The position numbers and the translations under genes were made by a program. The notes beneath the pieces were generated by a model. It did no database searches. It was not told where the DNA came from and saw nothing but the letters and a program-made list of their open reading frames with translations. A stretch of 37,236 bases of DNA from Bacteroidota bacterium. GTDB taxonomy: Bacteria > Bacteroidota > Bacteroidia > Palsa-965. Shown piece by piece: positions 1 to 6,883 of this stretch (positions within the stretch are counted from its first letter, which is position 1; every line of letters starts with the position of its first letter). Location of the stretch: positions 1 through 37,236 of the forward strand of contig JABDAO010000017.1 of the NCBI GenBank assembly GCA_013289095.1, given 5' to 3'.

Positions 1-61
1 AATAGCGTTACACTAAACCCGCATTATTAGCCCGGTTATGCTTCCTGAGTTCTTTAAAGGT

Positions 62-293
62 GGGTCAGATTGTGCCGAAATAACACGTTGGACGGGTCAG
101 TATGTGCCGGAATGGCAGCTTACCTGAACGGGTCACATTGTGCCGGAATGGCAGCCTGGACACGGGTCAATATGTGCCGGAACGGCAGCTATAAACCTTG
201 CCTCTATCCCAAACAGAGACGGGTCACTTTACTCCGAAATGGGTGGGTCAGCTTGCTCCGAAACGGGTGGGTCAGGTTACTCCGAAATAGTCA
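62..293. mobile_element. End of an IS21-family-like insertion sequence (multiple terminal repeats)
   Basis: Seven copies of a 19-bp motif of the form GGGTCA-N-CCG(A/G)AA start at 62, 94, 130, 164, 221, 245 and 269. The last three are 24 bp apart and carry CTCCGAAA; the earlier ones carry TGTGCCGAAA or TGTGCCGGAA. IS21-family elements are known for several such repeats inside each terminus. Read from the right on the minus strand the terminus would begin TGACTATTTCGGAG, so the end is placed at about 293, where integrase-like sequence begins. No istA or istB coding sequence is visible, so the rest of the element, if present, lies left of the window. The family call rests on repeat architecture only. 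Confidence 0.6.
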
Positions 294-562
294 GTTATTG
301 GTTTTTCCTGCAATTCCAATACCGCTTTGAATCTTTTAATGGTGTTTTTCTGTCTATCCCGCTCTTTTTGCAAGTCCTCTTCGTCTTGGGTCTTCGGTTT
401 AGAAAGCTGTTTTGTTTTTTTCCAGTCGGCTGTCTTTATGACCAGCCCTGTTGCATAGGTTGTTGAACTGTCCAGATAGCTGATTTTTCCGTAAATGGCA
501 GTGAGCCCTTCCCTGTATTTCTTGTCTTTTTTGATAAAAAAGAAGATTTTGAGGTCTTTCAT
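294..562 (-). pseudogene. Truncated tyrosine recombinase/integrase, N-terminal fragment
   Basis: The minus-strand frame starting at 562 reads as the N-terminal arm-binding part of a Bacteroidota mobile-element tyrosine recombinase: a lysine-rich start, 'KKYREGLTAIYGKISY', 'TTYATGLVIKTADWKK' and a charged linker helix. Such integrases are usually near 400 residues, but this frame keeps only about 90 before entering the IS-end repeats. Its last residues (DYFGVT) and its stop codon come from the IS terminus. No SAM-like or catalytic domain with the Arg/His/Tyr residues remains, so it cannot be an active recombinase. It is probably the relic of the element that delivered the neighbouring restriction-modification genes. 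Fragment call is firm; exact integrase family is uncertain. Confidence 0.6.
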
Positions 563-796
563 GGTGTTTTTGGGTTTAAGTGGGGTGCAAAACTCTACCA
601 GAAAAAAAAGGCGTGGAAGTAATTACTACCAGAATGGTTGAATGAAAGGGGGGAATTAATTGATAAATTTAAAACTGATCTCAATAAATTTTTCAAATAG
701 ATAAAACCATTCGTCAAGGCAGTGATTATTTTTTCTAAATTACAAAAGCTATTCCGTTACAAATTATGACATATGACCTGGATGGACATCATTACT

Positions 797-940
797 ATGA
801 ACCGTAAGAAGCTTTCGTATTTGGGTAAAGTATTAAAAACATCAGATAAAGATACTTCATCGAGTATAGAGAACGACTTAAAAGACATTAAAAATAATAA
901 AATAAGGTCGCGATTATCGACCACAGTTTCATTAGTATAA
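797..940 (+). CDS. Small hypothetical protein (47 aa), doubtful
   Basis: An ATG frame too short for the ORF track encodes a lysine/serine-rich 47-residue peptide beginning MNRKKLSYLGKVLK and ending at TAA 940. The composition (KTSDKDTSSSIENDLKDIKNNK) resembles real AT-rich coding sequence more than random translation. It could be a gene remnant or a small orphan gene of the mobile block. No ribosome-binding site or family resemblance was seen. The end of the frame overlaps the candidate -33 element of the restriction operon promoter. Confidence 0.25.
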   Translation: MNRKKLSYLGKVLKTSDKDTSSSIENDLKDIKNNKIRSRLSTTVSLV

Positions 941-956
941 TTCTAATTTAATTTTG
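927..956 (+). promoter_or_regulatory. Candidate promoter of the restriction-modification operon
   Basis: TAATTTTG at 949-956 matches the Bacteroidota -7 consensus TAnnTTTG exactly. A weak -33 (TTTC, 927-930) lies 18 bp upstream. It would give a leader of about 180 nt before the endonuclease ATG at 1141. Confidence 0.4.
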
Positions 957-1140
957 TGGGATGATGCATTTTAAGCCACATTATTCTCTGCTTCATACAA
1001 GTGATTTTGCATATTACGCAACATAATATCATCGCAGAGATTACTGCAAGGAAATGAAATGAATCAAAAGGTAGTGGCATTTATACCGAAATAGATTGGC
1101 ATATCGAAAATCCTTTTTCTAATAAATATTTTTACTTAAA

Positions 1141-1776
1141 ATGGAAGAATTAAAAAAGAAGATAAAGGAGTTAGCAGAGTTATATTCAGCGGATCTTGGC
1201 CTGAAAATCGAACAGCGAAAAGAAGAAATGAAATCCGATGACAATTCTCATTATTTGGTTTACAGGGTTTTGGGAATTACAACGAAAGAAGGTCAACTTA
1301 TCGATATGTATCAAAATACTGGAAGGTTTCTTTATAAACATGCGGGATCATTTTTAGAAGATGCAGCGATTTTATGTTTAAAATATAAATGTCCGGAAGG
1401 GGAAAAGACAAAAATTCCAAATGCAATTGGGCAAAGACCTAAAACATTTGAAATTGATTTCCTGCATAAAAATGATGCGATAGAAATTAAATGGAGAGAT
1501 GCAACTACTGATGGAGACCACATTACCAAAGAACATACAAGAGTACAGGTTATAAAAAATCATGGCTACAAACCAATTAGGGTTATGTTCTATTACCCAT
1601 TAAGAGAACAATCCATAAGGATTCAACAAACATTGAAAACTCTTTATGCGGGAGTTGATGGTGAATACTATGGAGGAGATGAGGCATGGCAATATTTGCA
1701 TTTATACACAGGAGTTGATTTAAAGACGATTTTAACGGAAATTGCTAACGAAAGGGTACCTGAAAATGGAAACTAA
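1141..1776 (+). CDS. ApaLI-like type II restriction endonuclease
   Basis: This 211-residue protein resembles the ApaLI family of type II restriction enzymes (known members cut GTGCAC), which cleave unmethylated target DNA in the cytoplasm. Recognisable stretches are 'NSHYLVYRVLGI', 'GRFLYKHAGSFLEDAA', 'RPKTFEIDFL' and 'AIEIKWRDATTDGDHITKEH'. A plausible PD-(D/E)xK active site is D106...E115-I-K117, with E73 or E104 as an extra acidic residue. The gene overlaps the following methyltransferase by 11 nt, the normal arrangement for a type II pair. Base composition is markedly AT-richer than the housekeeping genes to the right, supporting recent transfer. The family call comes from memory of conserved blocks; specificity for GTGCAC is inferred, not shown. 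Confidence 0.75.
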   Translation: MEELKKKIKELAELYSADLGLKIEQRKEEMKSDDNSHYLVYRVLGITTKEGQLIDMYQNTGRFLYKHAGSFLEDAAILCLKYKCPEGEKTKIPNAIGQRPKTFEIDFLHKNDAIEIKWRDATTDGDHITKEHTRVQVIKNHGYKPIRVMFYYPLREQSIRIQQTLKTLYAGVDGEYYGGDEAWQYLHLYTGVDLKTILTEIANERVPENGN

Positions 1777-2965
1777 TAAAATTATACACGGCAATTGTGT
1801 TGAAAAGCTAAATGATATTTCAAGCCACCAAATTGATTTGGTATACTTTGACCCGCCATTTTTCACTCAAAAAAAACATACTCTTTCTAGTCGTGATAAT
1901 TCTAAAGTTTATGAATTTGACGACAAGTACGATTCAATAGATGAGTATTTACAATTAATTGAAAACACTTTAATCCAATGCAAGAGATTGCTTAAGGATT
2001 CAGGGAGTGTTTTCTTGCATTGCGATAAAACAGCCTCACATAATATCAGAATTATTTTAGATAAAGTATTTGGAAAAGAGAACTTTCAAAGTGAGATAAT
2101 CTGGTCATATAAACGATGGTCTAATGCAAAAAAAGGGTTATTAAACTCTCATCAAATAATATTTTTCTATTCCAAGACGGATCAATTCAAGTTTAATACG
2201 ATTTACACTGATTACTCTGCGACAACTAACTTAGATCAAATATTACAGGACAGAGAAAGGAATGAAAATGGGAAATCTATTTACAAAAGGGATGACGAAG
2301 GTAATGTCATTATAGGGAAAGGAAAAAAAGGTGTACCATTGTCTGATGTATGGGAAATTCCATATTTGAACCCAAAGGCAAAAGAGAGAAGTGGCTATCC
2401 TACTCAAAAGCCCGTATTGCTTTTAAATCAAATAATAAATATTTCTACCAATGAAGGAGATATTGTATTAGACCCTTTCTGTGGAAGTGGAACAACTTGT
2501 GTTTCTGCAAAACTATTGAAAAGGAAGTACATTGGAATTGACGTTTCAATTGACGCAGTAAATTTAGCATACTCTCGACTTGAAGAGATGGTAATTACGG
2601 AATCTAATTTGTTAAAAAAGGGAATGGATGTTTATTTGGAAAAAACAGAAAAGGAATTAGCAATATTATCAAATTTAAATGCCTTTCCAGTACAGCGAAA
2701 TTCTGGAATTGATGGGTTTTTGAAGGAGCATTATGAGGGGAAACCTGTTCCTGTTAAAATTCAAGGTGAATATGAAACAGTTGAGGATGCAATTGAAAAA
2801 ATAGAGAAGGCGTCAATAGGGAAAAGCTATGCAATGAAAATTGTAATTCAAACAAGGGTCTCAAAAACCAGTCGCCTATTTGACTTTCAGACTGATGTCG
2901 TAATAATTAAATCACTTGAGTTACAAATCAAAGAAGAATTTTCAAGGTGCTATAGAAATATATAA
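1766..2965 (+). CDS. Site-specific DNA methyltransferase (beta order) of the type II system
   Basis: A 399-residue SAM-dependent DNA methyltransferase, the protective partner of the upstream endonuclease. The catalytic motif IV, DPPF (residues 29-32), precedes the SAM-binding motif I, DPFCGSGTT (from residue 236), which is the beta-class order. DPPF favours adenine-N6 methylation, but cytosine-N4 cannot be excluded. The track opens at a TTG (1742); the ATG at 1766 is preferred because it begins the conserved 'IIHGNCVEKL' start. About 100 extra residues follow the methyltransferase core, with 'VQRNSGIDGFL', 'KPVPVKIQ' and a final beta-strand-rich segment; this extra domain has a faint nuclease-like look (D...K) and may bind or recognise DNA. 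Translation is probably coupled to the endonuclease through the 11-nt overlap. Confidence 0.85.
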   Translation: METNKIIHGNCVEKLNDISSHQIDLVYFDPPFFTQKKHTLSSRDNSKVYEFDDKYDSIDEYLQLIENTLIQCKRLLKDSGSVFLHCDKTASHNIRIILDKVFGKENFQSEIIWSYKRWSNAKKGLLNSHQIIFFYSKTDQFKFNTIYTDYSATTNLDQILQDRERNENGKSIYKRDDEGNVIIGKGKKGVPLSDVWEIPYLNPKAKERSGYPTQKPVLLLNQIINISTNEGDIVLDPFCGSGTTCVSAKLLKRKYIGIDVSIDAVNLAYSRLEEMVITESNLLKKGMDVYLEKTEKELAILSNLNAFPVQRNSGIDGFLKEHYEGKPVPVKIQGEYETVEDAIEKIEKASIGKSYAMKIVIQTRVSKTSRLFDFQTDVVIIKSLELQIKEEFSRCYRNI

Positions 2966-3025
2966 GCAATGTTTGTCGGGATCGACGTACCACATATGGT
3001 GTGGGTATTATTTTGTCAGTATTTG

Positions 3026-3057
3026 CCTTCGTTTTGGGTTGATAGTTGAAACGAAGG
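3026..3057. repeat. Perfect 9-bp inverted repeat downstream of the methyltransferase
   Basis: CCTTCGTTT (3026-3034) and AAACGAAGG (3049-3057) form a 9-bp stem with a 14-nt loop. No T-run follows, so it is not a classical terminator by itself; it sits just before one. Confidence 0.6.
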
Positions 3058-3076
3058 GGTGTTTCTGGGGATAAAA

Positions 3077-3112
3077 ACCAGTCCCGATAAATCGGGACTG
3101 GTAATCTTTTTG
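3077..3112. terminator. Bidirectional intrinsic terminator
   Basis: ACCAGTCCCGAT (3077-3088) and ATCGGGACTGGT (3091-3102) form a 12-bp perfect inverted repeat. On the plus strand CTTTTTG follows; on the minus strand TTTTTAT follows. It can end the restriction-modification transcript from the left and tRNA-Ser read-through from the right. Confidence 0.85.
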
Positions 3113-3117
3113 CATCG

Positions 3118-3254
3118 CTCGCAGCAGTCAGGCAGACTGCGAGGGTAGAAGCAGTAGTAAATGCGGCGTCGCATCACTATCGCTATCTTGCAACTGCTCG
3201 CTTTCGCGGCTACTGCGGACTTTGTCCGCCGTAGCTCGCTTCAGCGAGCGAAGG
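3118..3254. repeat. GC-rich hairpin cluster abutting the tRNA 3' end
   Basis: Several small perfect hairpins are packed here: CTCGCAG/CTGCGAG (3118-3143), GCGGAC-TTT-GTCCGC (3215-3229) and GCTCGCT-TC-AGCGAGC (3234-3249). The cluster ends exactly where the tRNA 3' end begins. It is much more GC-rich than the adjacent restriction genes. The ORF listed at 3161-3352 is an artefact of this structure and the tRNA. It resembles dispersed intergenic repeats of environmental bacteria, but no second copy is visible in this window. Confidence 0.55.
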
Positions 3255-3339
3255 CGGAGAGAGAGGGATTCGAACCCCCGGAGCTGTTACACTCAGTAGT
3301 TTTCAAGACTACCGCAATAGACCACTCTGCCATCTCTCC
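3255..3339 (-). tRNA. tRNA-Ser(UGA)
   Basis: The minus strand folds as a class II tRNA of 85 nt. The 7-bp acceptor stem is GGAGAGA/TCTCTCC with discriminator G, the T-arm reads GGTTCGAATCCC, the anticodon loop contains CTTGAAA (anticodon TGA), and a long variable arm follows the anticodon stem. These features specify serine, reading UCA codons. CCA is not encoded (GCC then TT follow). The 3' end faces the restriction-modification block and the integrase relic, the geometry expected if an element once integrated at this tRNA. Confidence 0.95.
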
Positions 3340-3373
3340 GGCGCAAAAGTAACATCTCTTTATCAATTGACAA

Positions 3374-3405
3374 TTTTTTGACAAAATATTAATTTAGTAA
3401 TTTGG
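3374..3405 (+). promoter_or_regulatory. Candidate promoter of the MFS transporter, near-leaderless
   Basis: A -33-like TTTTTTG (3374-3380), a 17-bp spacer and TAATTTGG (3398-3405, close to TAnnTTTG) lie just before the ATG at 3411. If used, the mRNA would have almost no leader. Confidence 0.4.
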
Positions 3406-3410
3406 GCCCC

Positions 3411-4652
3411 ATGAACCAAAATCACCGCAACCCCCTGAATATTATTGTGATTGTGGCTGCCCTGGGGTATTTCGTGGATATCTACGATCTTATCCTGTTC
3501 AGCATTGTTCGCATCCCCAGCCTCCGTGCCATGGGGATAGGGGAGGCGGAGCTCAAATCGTCGGGTATCTTTCTCATCAATATGCAGATGATCGGGATGC
3601 TGGCAGGAGGAATTGTTTGGGGGATATTAGGGGACAAACGCGGAAGGCTGGCTACTTTGTTTGGCACCATCTTAGTCTATTCACTTGCTAATATTGCCAA
3701 CGGGTTTGTCGATCACAGTCTTTCTATGTATGCCGCGCTCAGGCTGATTGCCGGTTTCGGTCTGGCCGGTGAGTTGGGCATAGGCATCACGCTTGTGGCC
3801 GAAGTCATGAACAAGGATACGAGGGCCTATGCCACCAGCATCGTTGCCGGGGTAGGCATCTGCGGGGCCGTACTGGCTTATCTTGTTTCGGAATGGGGAT
3901 GGAGACAAGCCTATTGGACGGGTGGTGGTCTGGGGCTTTGTTTACTGGCACTCCGGATCTATGTCAGCGAATCGGGCATGTTCGAAAAAGTCAAGGAATC
4001 GTCTGTAGTCAGGGGTAATTTTTTGAGCCTTTTCAGCAGTTTTGGTCAATTTATGAAGTATTTGCGTTGCATCCTCATCGGGATACCGGTCTGGTTTGTG
4101 ATCGGCATACTCATCACCTTTTCCAAAGAATTTGGCGAGGCGCTTGGAGTACACGGGGTTATTGTTCCTGGCAGGGCTATTATGTTTCATTATACAGGGG
4201 CTGCTATGGGGAGTCTGATCACCGGTTTTCTGAGCCAGAAGCTGAAGTCGAGAAGAAAGGCAATCGGTTTGGCAATTCTGTGCGTAGCTCTCATGTCTTA
4301 TCTGTATTGCTCTGCCTTTGGGGTTTCAACCACCTTGTTTTATGTCATTATGTTCTTTCTGGGCATCGCCCAGGGGTATTGGTCTATGTTTATTACGGTA
4401 GCTTCTGAACAATTTGGGACAAATATCCGTTCAACGGTAACCACCACAGTACCTAACTTTGTACGCGGAGCCGTAATCCTGATGACTGTGTGGTGGAGCT
4501 GGATGTCAAAAGAAACCTGGTGCAATACGCATGATGGGAACGGGGTTCTGAATTCAGCCATGATTGTAGGAGCGGTTGTCGTCCTGCTGGCCTTGCTGTC
4601 AGTCTGGAAAATGGCCGAAACACATGCAAAGGATTTGGATTACACCGAATGA
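3411..4652 (+). CDS. MFS transporter (metabolite:H+ symporter-like)
   Basis: A 413-residue inner-membrane major facilitator superfamily transporter with about twelve hydrophobic segments. The cytoplasmic loop 2-3 signature is present as GDKRGRLATLFG, and a second basic loop (SQKLKSRRKA) sits at the expected mid-point between the two six-helix halves. The N-terminal 'GYFVDIYDLILFSIV' resembles the sugar/aromatic-acid/metabolite:proton symporter branch, in which an acidic residue in helix 1 is typical. The substrate cannot be read from sequence. The track start at 3402 is a TTG; the ATG at 3411 is preferred and sits right after a promoter-like element. The gene appears monocistronic: tRNA-Ser lies upstream on the other strand and a 137-nt gap follows. 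Confidence 0.85.
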   Translation: MNQNHRNPLNIIVIVAALGYFVDIYDLILFSIVRIPSLRAMGIGEAELKSSGIFLINMQMIGMLAGGIVWGILGDKRGRLATLFGTILVYSLANIANGFVDHSLSMYAALRLIAGFGLAGELGIGITLVAEVMNKDTRAYATSIVAGVGICGAVLAYLVSEWGWRQAYWTGGGLGLCLLALRIYVSESGMFEKVKESSVVRGNFLSLFSSFGQFMKYLRCILIGIPVWFVIGILITFSKEFGEALGVHGVIVPGRAIMFHYTGAAMGSLITGFLSQKLKSRRKAIGLAILCVALMSYLYCSAFGVSTTLFYVIMFFLGIAQGYWSMFITVASEQFGTNIRSTVTTTVPNFVRGAVILMTVWWSWMSKETWCNTHDGNGVLNSAMIVGAVVVLLALLSVWKMAETHAKDLDYTE

Positions 4653-4789
4653 AAGAGCTTCGTGTGAGGAACGTCGTTTTCGTTGCATTCTTTTTTATTG
4701 CTTTCTGAACTTCATTACCTTCACCTAAATCTCCAATGCCAATACCGGCATATCCTAAATCGAAAATTGTAACTCTTAATCCTTTTTAT

Positions 4790-5149
4790 ATGAAAACACT
4801 CGTAATCGGTGCGACGGACAAGACCGACCGCTATGCGTATAAGGCCGTCGACCTGCTGCTCAAAAATCATCACGAAGTTGTTGGTCTTGGGCGTCAGGAG
4901 GGAGAGGTACTTGGGGTAAAGATTTTGAACGGGAAACCCGATCTGAAGGGAATAGATACGGTAACCCTGTACGTAGGGCCCGATCATCAACCGGCGTATT
5001 ATGACTATATCCTGGCTCTGAAACCCAGACGGGTGATCTTCAACCCAGGAACCGAGAACCCGGCCTTTGAAGAACTCATCCACAAACAGGGAGGGATAGA
5101 AGCCATAGAAGCATGTACCCTGGTCATGCTAACCGTGGGGAATTATTGA
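4790..5149 (+). CDS. CoA-binding domain protein (YccU-like)
   Basis: A 119-residue single-domain Rossmann-fold protein of the CoA-binding family related to YccU and the succinyl-CoA synthetase alpha N-terminus. The nucleotide-binding start is 'TLVIGATDKTDRYAYKA', followed by 'HEVVGLG', 'DTVTLYVGP' and 'RRVIFNPGTENPAFEE', matching the usual strand order. It is likely cytosolic; its substrate is not known. The track extends to 4736, but the ATG at 4790 gives the family's normal N-terminus. A bidirectional terminator lies 58 nt after the stop. Confidence 0.8.
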   Translation: MKTLVIGATDKTDRYAYKAVDLLLKNHHEVVGLGRQEGEVLGVKILNGKPDLKGIDTVTLYVGPDHQPAYYDYILALKPRRVIFNPGTENPAFEELIHKQGGIEAIEACTLVMLTVGNY

Positions 5150-5206
5150 TTTTTAATTTAGTTTGGCCGGGGTGATATGGGTTTGTAAAACCGGAGAATA
5201 GGTCAC

Positions 5207-5241
5207 AAAAAAAAATCCTGCATTGCTACAGGATTTTTTTT
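5207..5241. terminator. Bidirectional intrinsic terminator between convergent genes
   Basis: AATCCTG (5214-5220) and CAGGATT (5229-5235) form a stem with an 8-nt loop, flanked by a long A-run on the left and a T-run on the right. It serves both the CoA-binding gene (plus) and the PAKK peptide gene (minus). Confidence 0.85.
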
Positions 5242-5258
5242 GTTCAAAGAGCGTATAA

Positions 5259-5456
5259 TTAGTTCTTTGGTTTTGCTTCTTCTTTCTTAGCAGGAGCATC
5301 TTTCTTTTTGCCGTCTTTCTTAGCATCTTTGCCGTCTTTCTTAGCAGGAGCTGCTTCTTTTTTTGCAGGAGCTGCATCTTTCTTAGCTGCATCTTGAGCG
5401 AAAGACATTGAAGTTGCGAAAGCAACTACGAACAGGATTGAAGCGATCTTTTTCAT
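5259..5456 (-). CDS. Small exported Lys/Ala-rich PAKK-repeat peptide
   Basis: A 65-residue protein with a clear signal peptide (MKKIASILFVVAFATSMSFA, likely cut before QDAA). The mature part of about 45 residues is made almost only of K, A, D, P, G and E in degenerate repeats (APAKKEA, APAKKDG, DAKKDG, DAPAKKEE). It should be disordered and strongly cationic with interspersed acids. Such short secreted KKDA/PAKK proteins are common but uncharacterised in Bacteroidota. Candidate roles are binding nucleic acid, LPS or other polyanions in the periplasm or outside; none is shown. It has its own terminator and stands alone. Real-gene evidence is the signal peptide, codon-consistent repeats and flanking signals. 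Confidence 0.75.
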   Translation of the reverse strand: MKKIASILFVVAFATSMSFAQDAAKKDAAPAKKEAAPAKKDGKDAKKDGKKKDAPAKKEEAKPKN

Positions 5457-5503
5457 GTTGTTTGTTTTTGAATTGTTTGTTTGGTTCTGTTTTAATTACA
5501 CAG

Positions 5504-5511
5504 CAAAGATG
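5504..5511 (-). promoter_or_regulatory. Possible -7 element of the PAKK peptide gene
   Basis: CATCTTTG on the minus strand differs from TAnnTTTG at one position and lies 48 bp upstream of the ATG. No convincing -33 was seen. Confidence 0.3.
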
Positions 5512-5563
5512 CAACCTCAGAATGAAGCTATTATGAAGAACAGGGCTTTTTCCTAATTATTTT

Positions 5564-6883
5564 CTAACTATTTTTAATGACAAGCCTGAAAATTGATCCT
5601 TTTCCGGGTTCGGAGGCTACCTCAACCCTGATTTCGTGAAAATCGGCTATGGTTTTTACAATGGGCAGTCCCAGTCCGAAACCCTCTGTGAGTGTTGTGT
5701 TCACGCGTTTAAACCTGCTGAAAATGTTCGAAAGATGCTCGGCCGGTATCCCGATCCCGGTATCTTCCACCTCCAGCAGGAAATATTCATCCTTCAGATA
5801 ACCGCGGATAAATATTTCTCCTTCCGGCTTGTTGTATTTAATAGCATTGTTGACCAGATTGAACAACAGGGTGAAGAGCAGATCCCTGTTGGAGGCTTGC
5901 ATCCTGAAATCGTCCGAAAAAAGGATGTGTGCGGCGATGTTTTTTTCGGTGAAACGTTCTTCAATCTCAGATATCACTTCGTTGGCCAGGTCTTTCAGAC
6001 TGACTACATCGTTTTTTAAGTATTGGGCATTCTCAATCCTGGAGATAAGCAGGAGTGTGTTTGTAACCTTTTTAAGCCTGTTCAGGGTTTTGAGCGAATC
6101 GATGATACGCATATAACTTTCTTCGTCCAGGCGCCCCTCGCTGAGCATGTTCTCAAACCGTGTCTGCAAGACGCTGATGGGAGTCAGCAGCTCATGCGAC
6201 ACGTTGGAGATAAACTCTTTTTCTCTGGCAAAGGTATTCTTGATCTTGTGCATCATTTCGTTGATGGTCTGATCGAGGTACACAAAATCGGCGGTGGTGG
6301 TGGGGATTGTTTCGAAGTTGAATTTTTCGGGATGGTTCACCGTTTTTAGTTTTTTTTCAATAATCAGGTGAAATGGGCGGAGCAGGTAATTGGAATAACC
6401 GATGTTCAGCAAGATTGTGATGGCAAAGGAAATGATAAGCACAAAAAATGCAACGCGTTGCAATACCCCGTTCAGGTCTTTCACCACGGCCAGGCTCTTG
6501 CCAATCTCCATCAGGTACAGGTGGCCTGCATGCCGGAAGGTAACCGTGAGCAGACGGTAGTCTACCGTTGCATCTTCCCAGATCCGGCTGGTGTTTTCGA
6601 AAACAGGGGAGGGGATTACCTTATCGGTTGGTTCAATACTAATGTATTCCTCTTTCAGGATATTGTAACTGGCAAAGACACTGTCCTCTTCTTCTTCCAG
6701 AAATTCCTTGATCCCTACCTTGTCAACCAGCTTGATCACCTTGTCTTTCATATTGGTAAGACGGGAATCGGTATGCTGGGTAGAGACAAAGGAGATAATT
6801 ATAGGTACGATCACGATAAACGCAATCAGAACCAGGAGTTTGCTGAGGGTGCTGTAAAGACTAAGCTTGCTGCGTAATTTCAT
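5564..6883 (-). CDS. Sensor histidine kinase
   Basis: A 439-residue membrane sensor kinase, partner of the upstream response regulator. An N-terminal transmembrane helix (about 14-33), a periplasmic sensor of about 110 residues, a second helix (about 145-165), a linker, and the kinase core follow in order. The H-box is SNVSHELLTPIS with His230 as phosphoacceptor; N-box NLVNNAIKYN, G1 DTGIGIP and G2 GFGLGLPIV are intact. The H-box has Leu where most kinases have Arg (SHELRTP), a conservative oddity. The ATG overlaps the regulator's stop as ATGA, so translation is coupled. The sensed signal is unknown. It lies last in the run dapB - lepB - regulator - kinase. Confidence 0.9.
   Translation of the reverse strand: MKLRSKLSLYSTLSKLLVLIAFIVIVPIIISFVSTQHTDSRLTNMKDKVIKLVDKVGIKEFLEEEEDSVFASYNILKEEYISIEPTDKVIPSPVFENTSRIWEDATVDYRLLTVTFRHAGHLYLMEIGKSLAVVKDLNGVLQRVAFFVLIISFAITILLNIGYSNYLLRPFHLIIEKKLKTVNHPEKFNFETIPTTTADFVYLDQTINEMMHKIKNTFAREKEFISNVSHELLTPISVLQTRFENMLSEGRLDEESYMRIIDSLKTLNRLKKVTNTLLLISRIENAQYLKNDVVSLKDLANEVISEIEERFTEKNIAAHILFSDDFRMQASNRDLLFTLLFNLVNNAIKYNKPEGEIFIRGYLKDEYFLLEVEDTGIGIPAEHLSNIFSRFKRVNTTLTEGFGLGLPIVKTIADFHEIRVEVASEPGKGSIFRLVIKNS

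Larger units (their letters stand above)
563..1140. other. AT-rich non-genic stretch between integrase relic and restriction gene
   Basis: About 580 bases without a recognisable gene and visibly AT-rich. It holds a 47-codon ORF (797-940), a promoter-like TAATTTTG at 949-956, a 7-bp inverted repeat TCTCTGC/GCAGAGA (985-991 and 1034-1040), tiny ORFs at 961-1026 (21 codons) and 1057-1092 (11 codons, preceded by AAGGAAATGAA), and a short protein-like fragment running into the next gene (1058-1153). It looks like decayed mobile DNA plus the leader of the restriction operon. Confidence 0.5.

Noticed and set aside
70-466. Plus-strand ORFs of 86 and 108 aa
   Set aside because: They are translations of the IS-end repeats and of the antisense of the integrase relic; no independent coding signal.
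957-1140. A controller (C) protein gene upstream of the restriction enzyme
   Set aside because: Only 11- and 21-codon frames exist in the leader; no helix-turn-helix coding region is present.
3161-3352. 63-aa ORF across the hairpin cluster and tRNA
   Set aside because: It overlaps tRNA-Ser on the opposite strand and is explained by the GC-rich hairpins.
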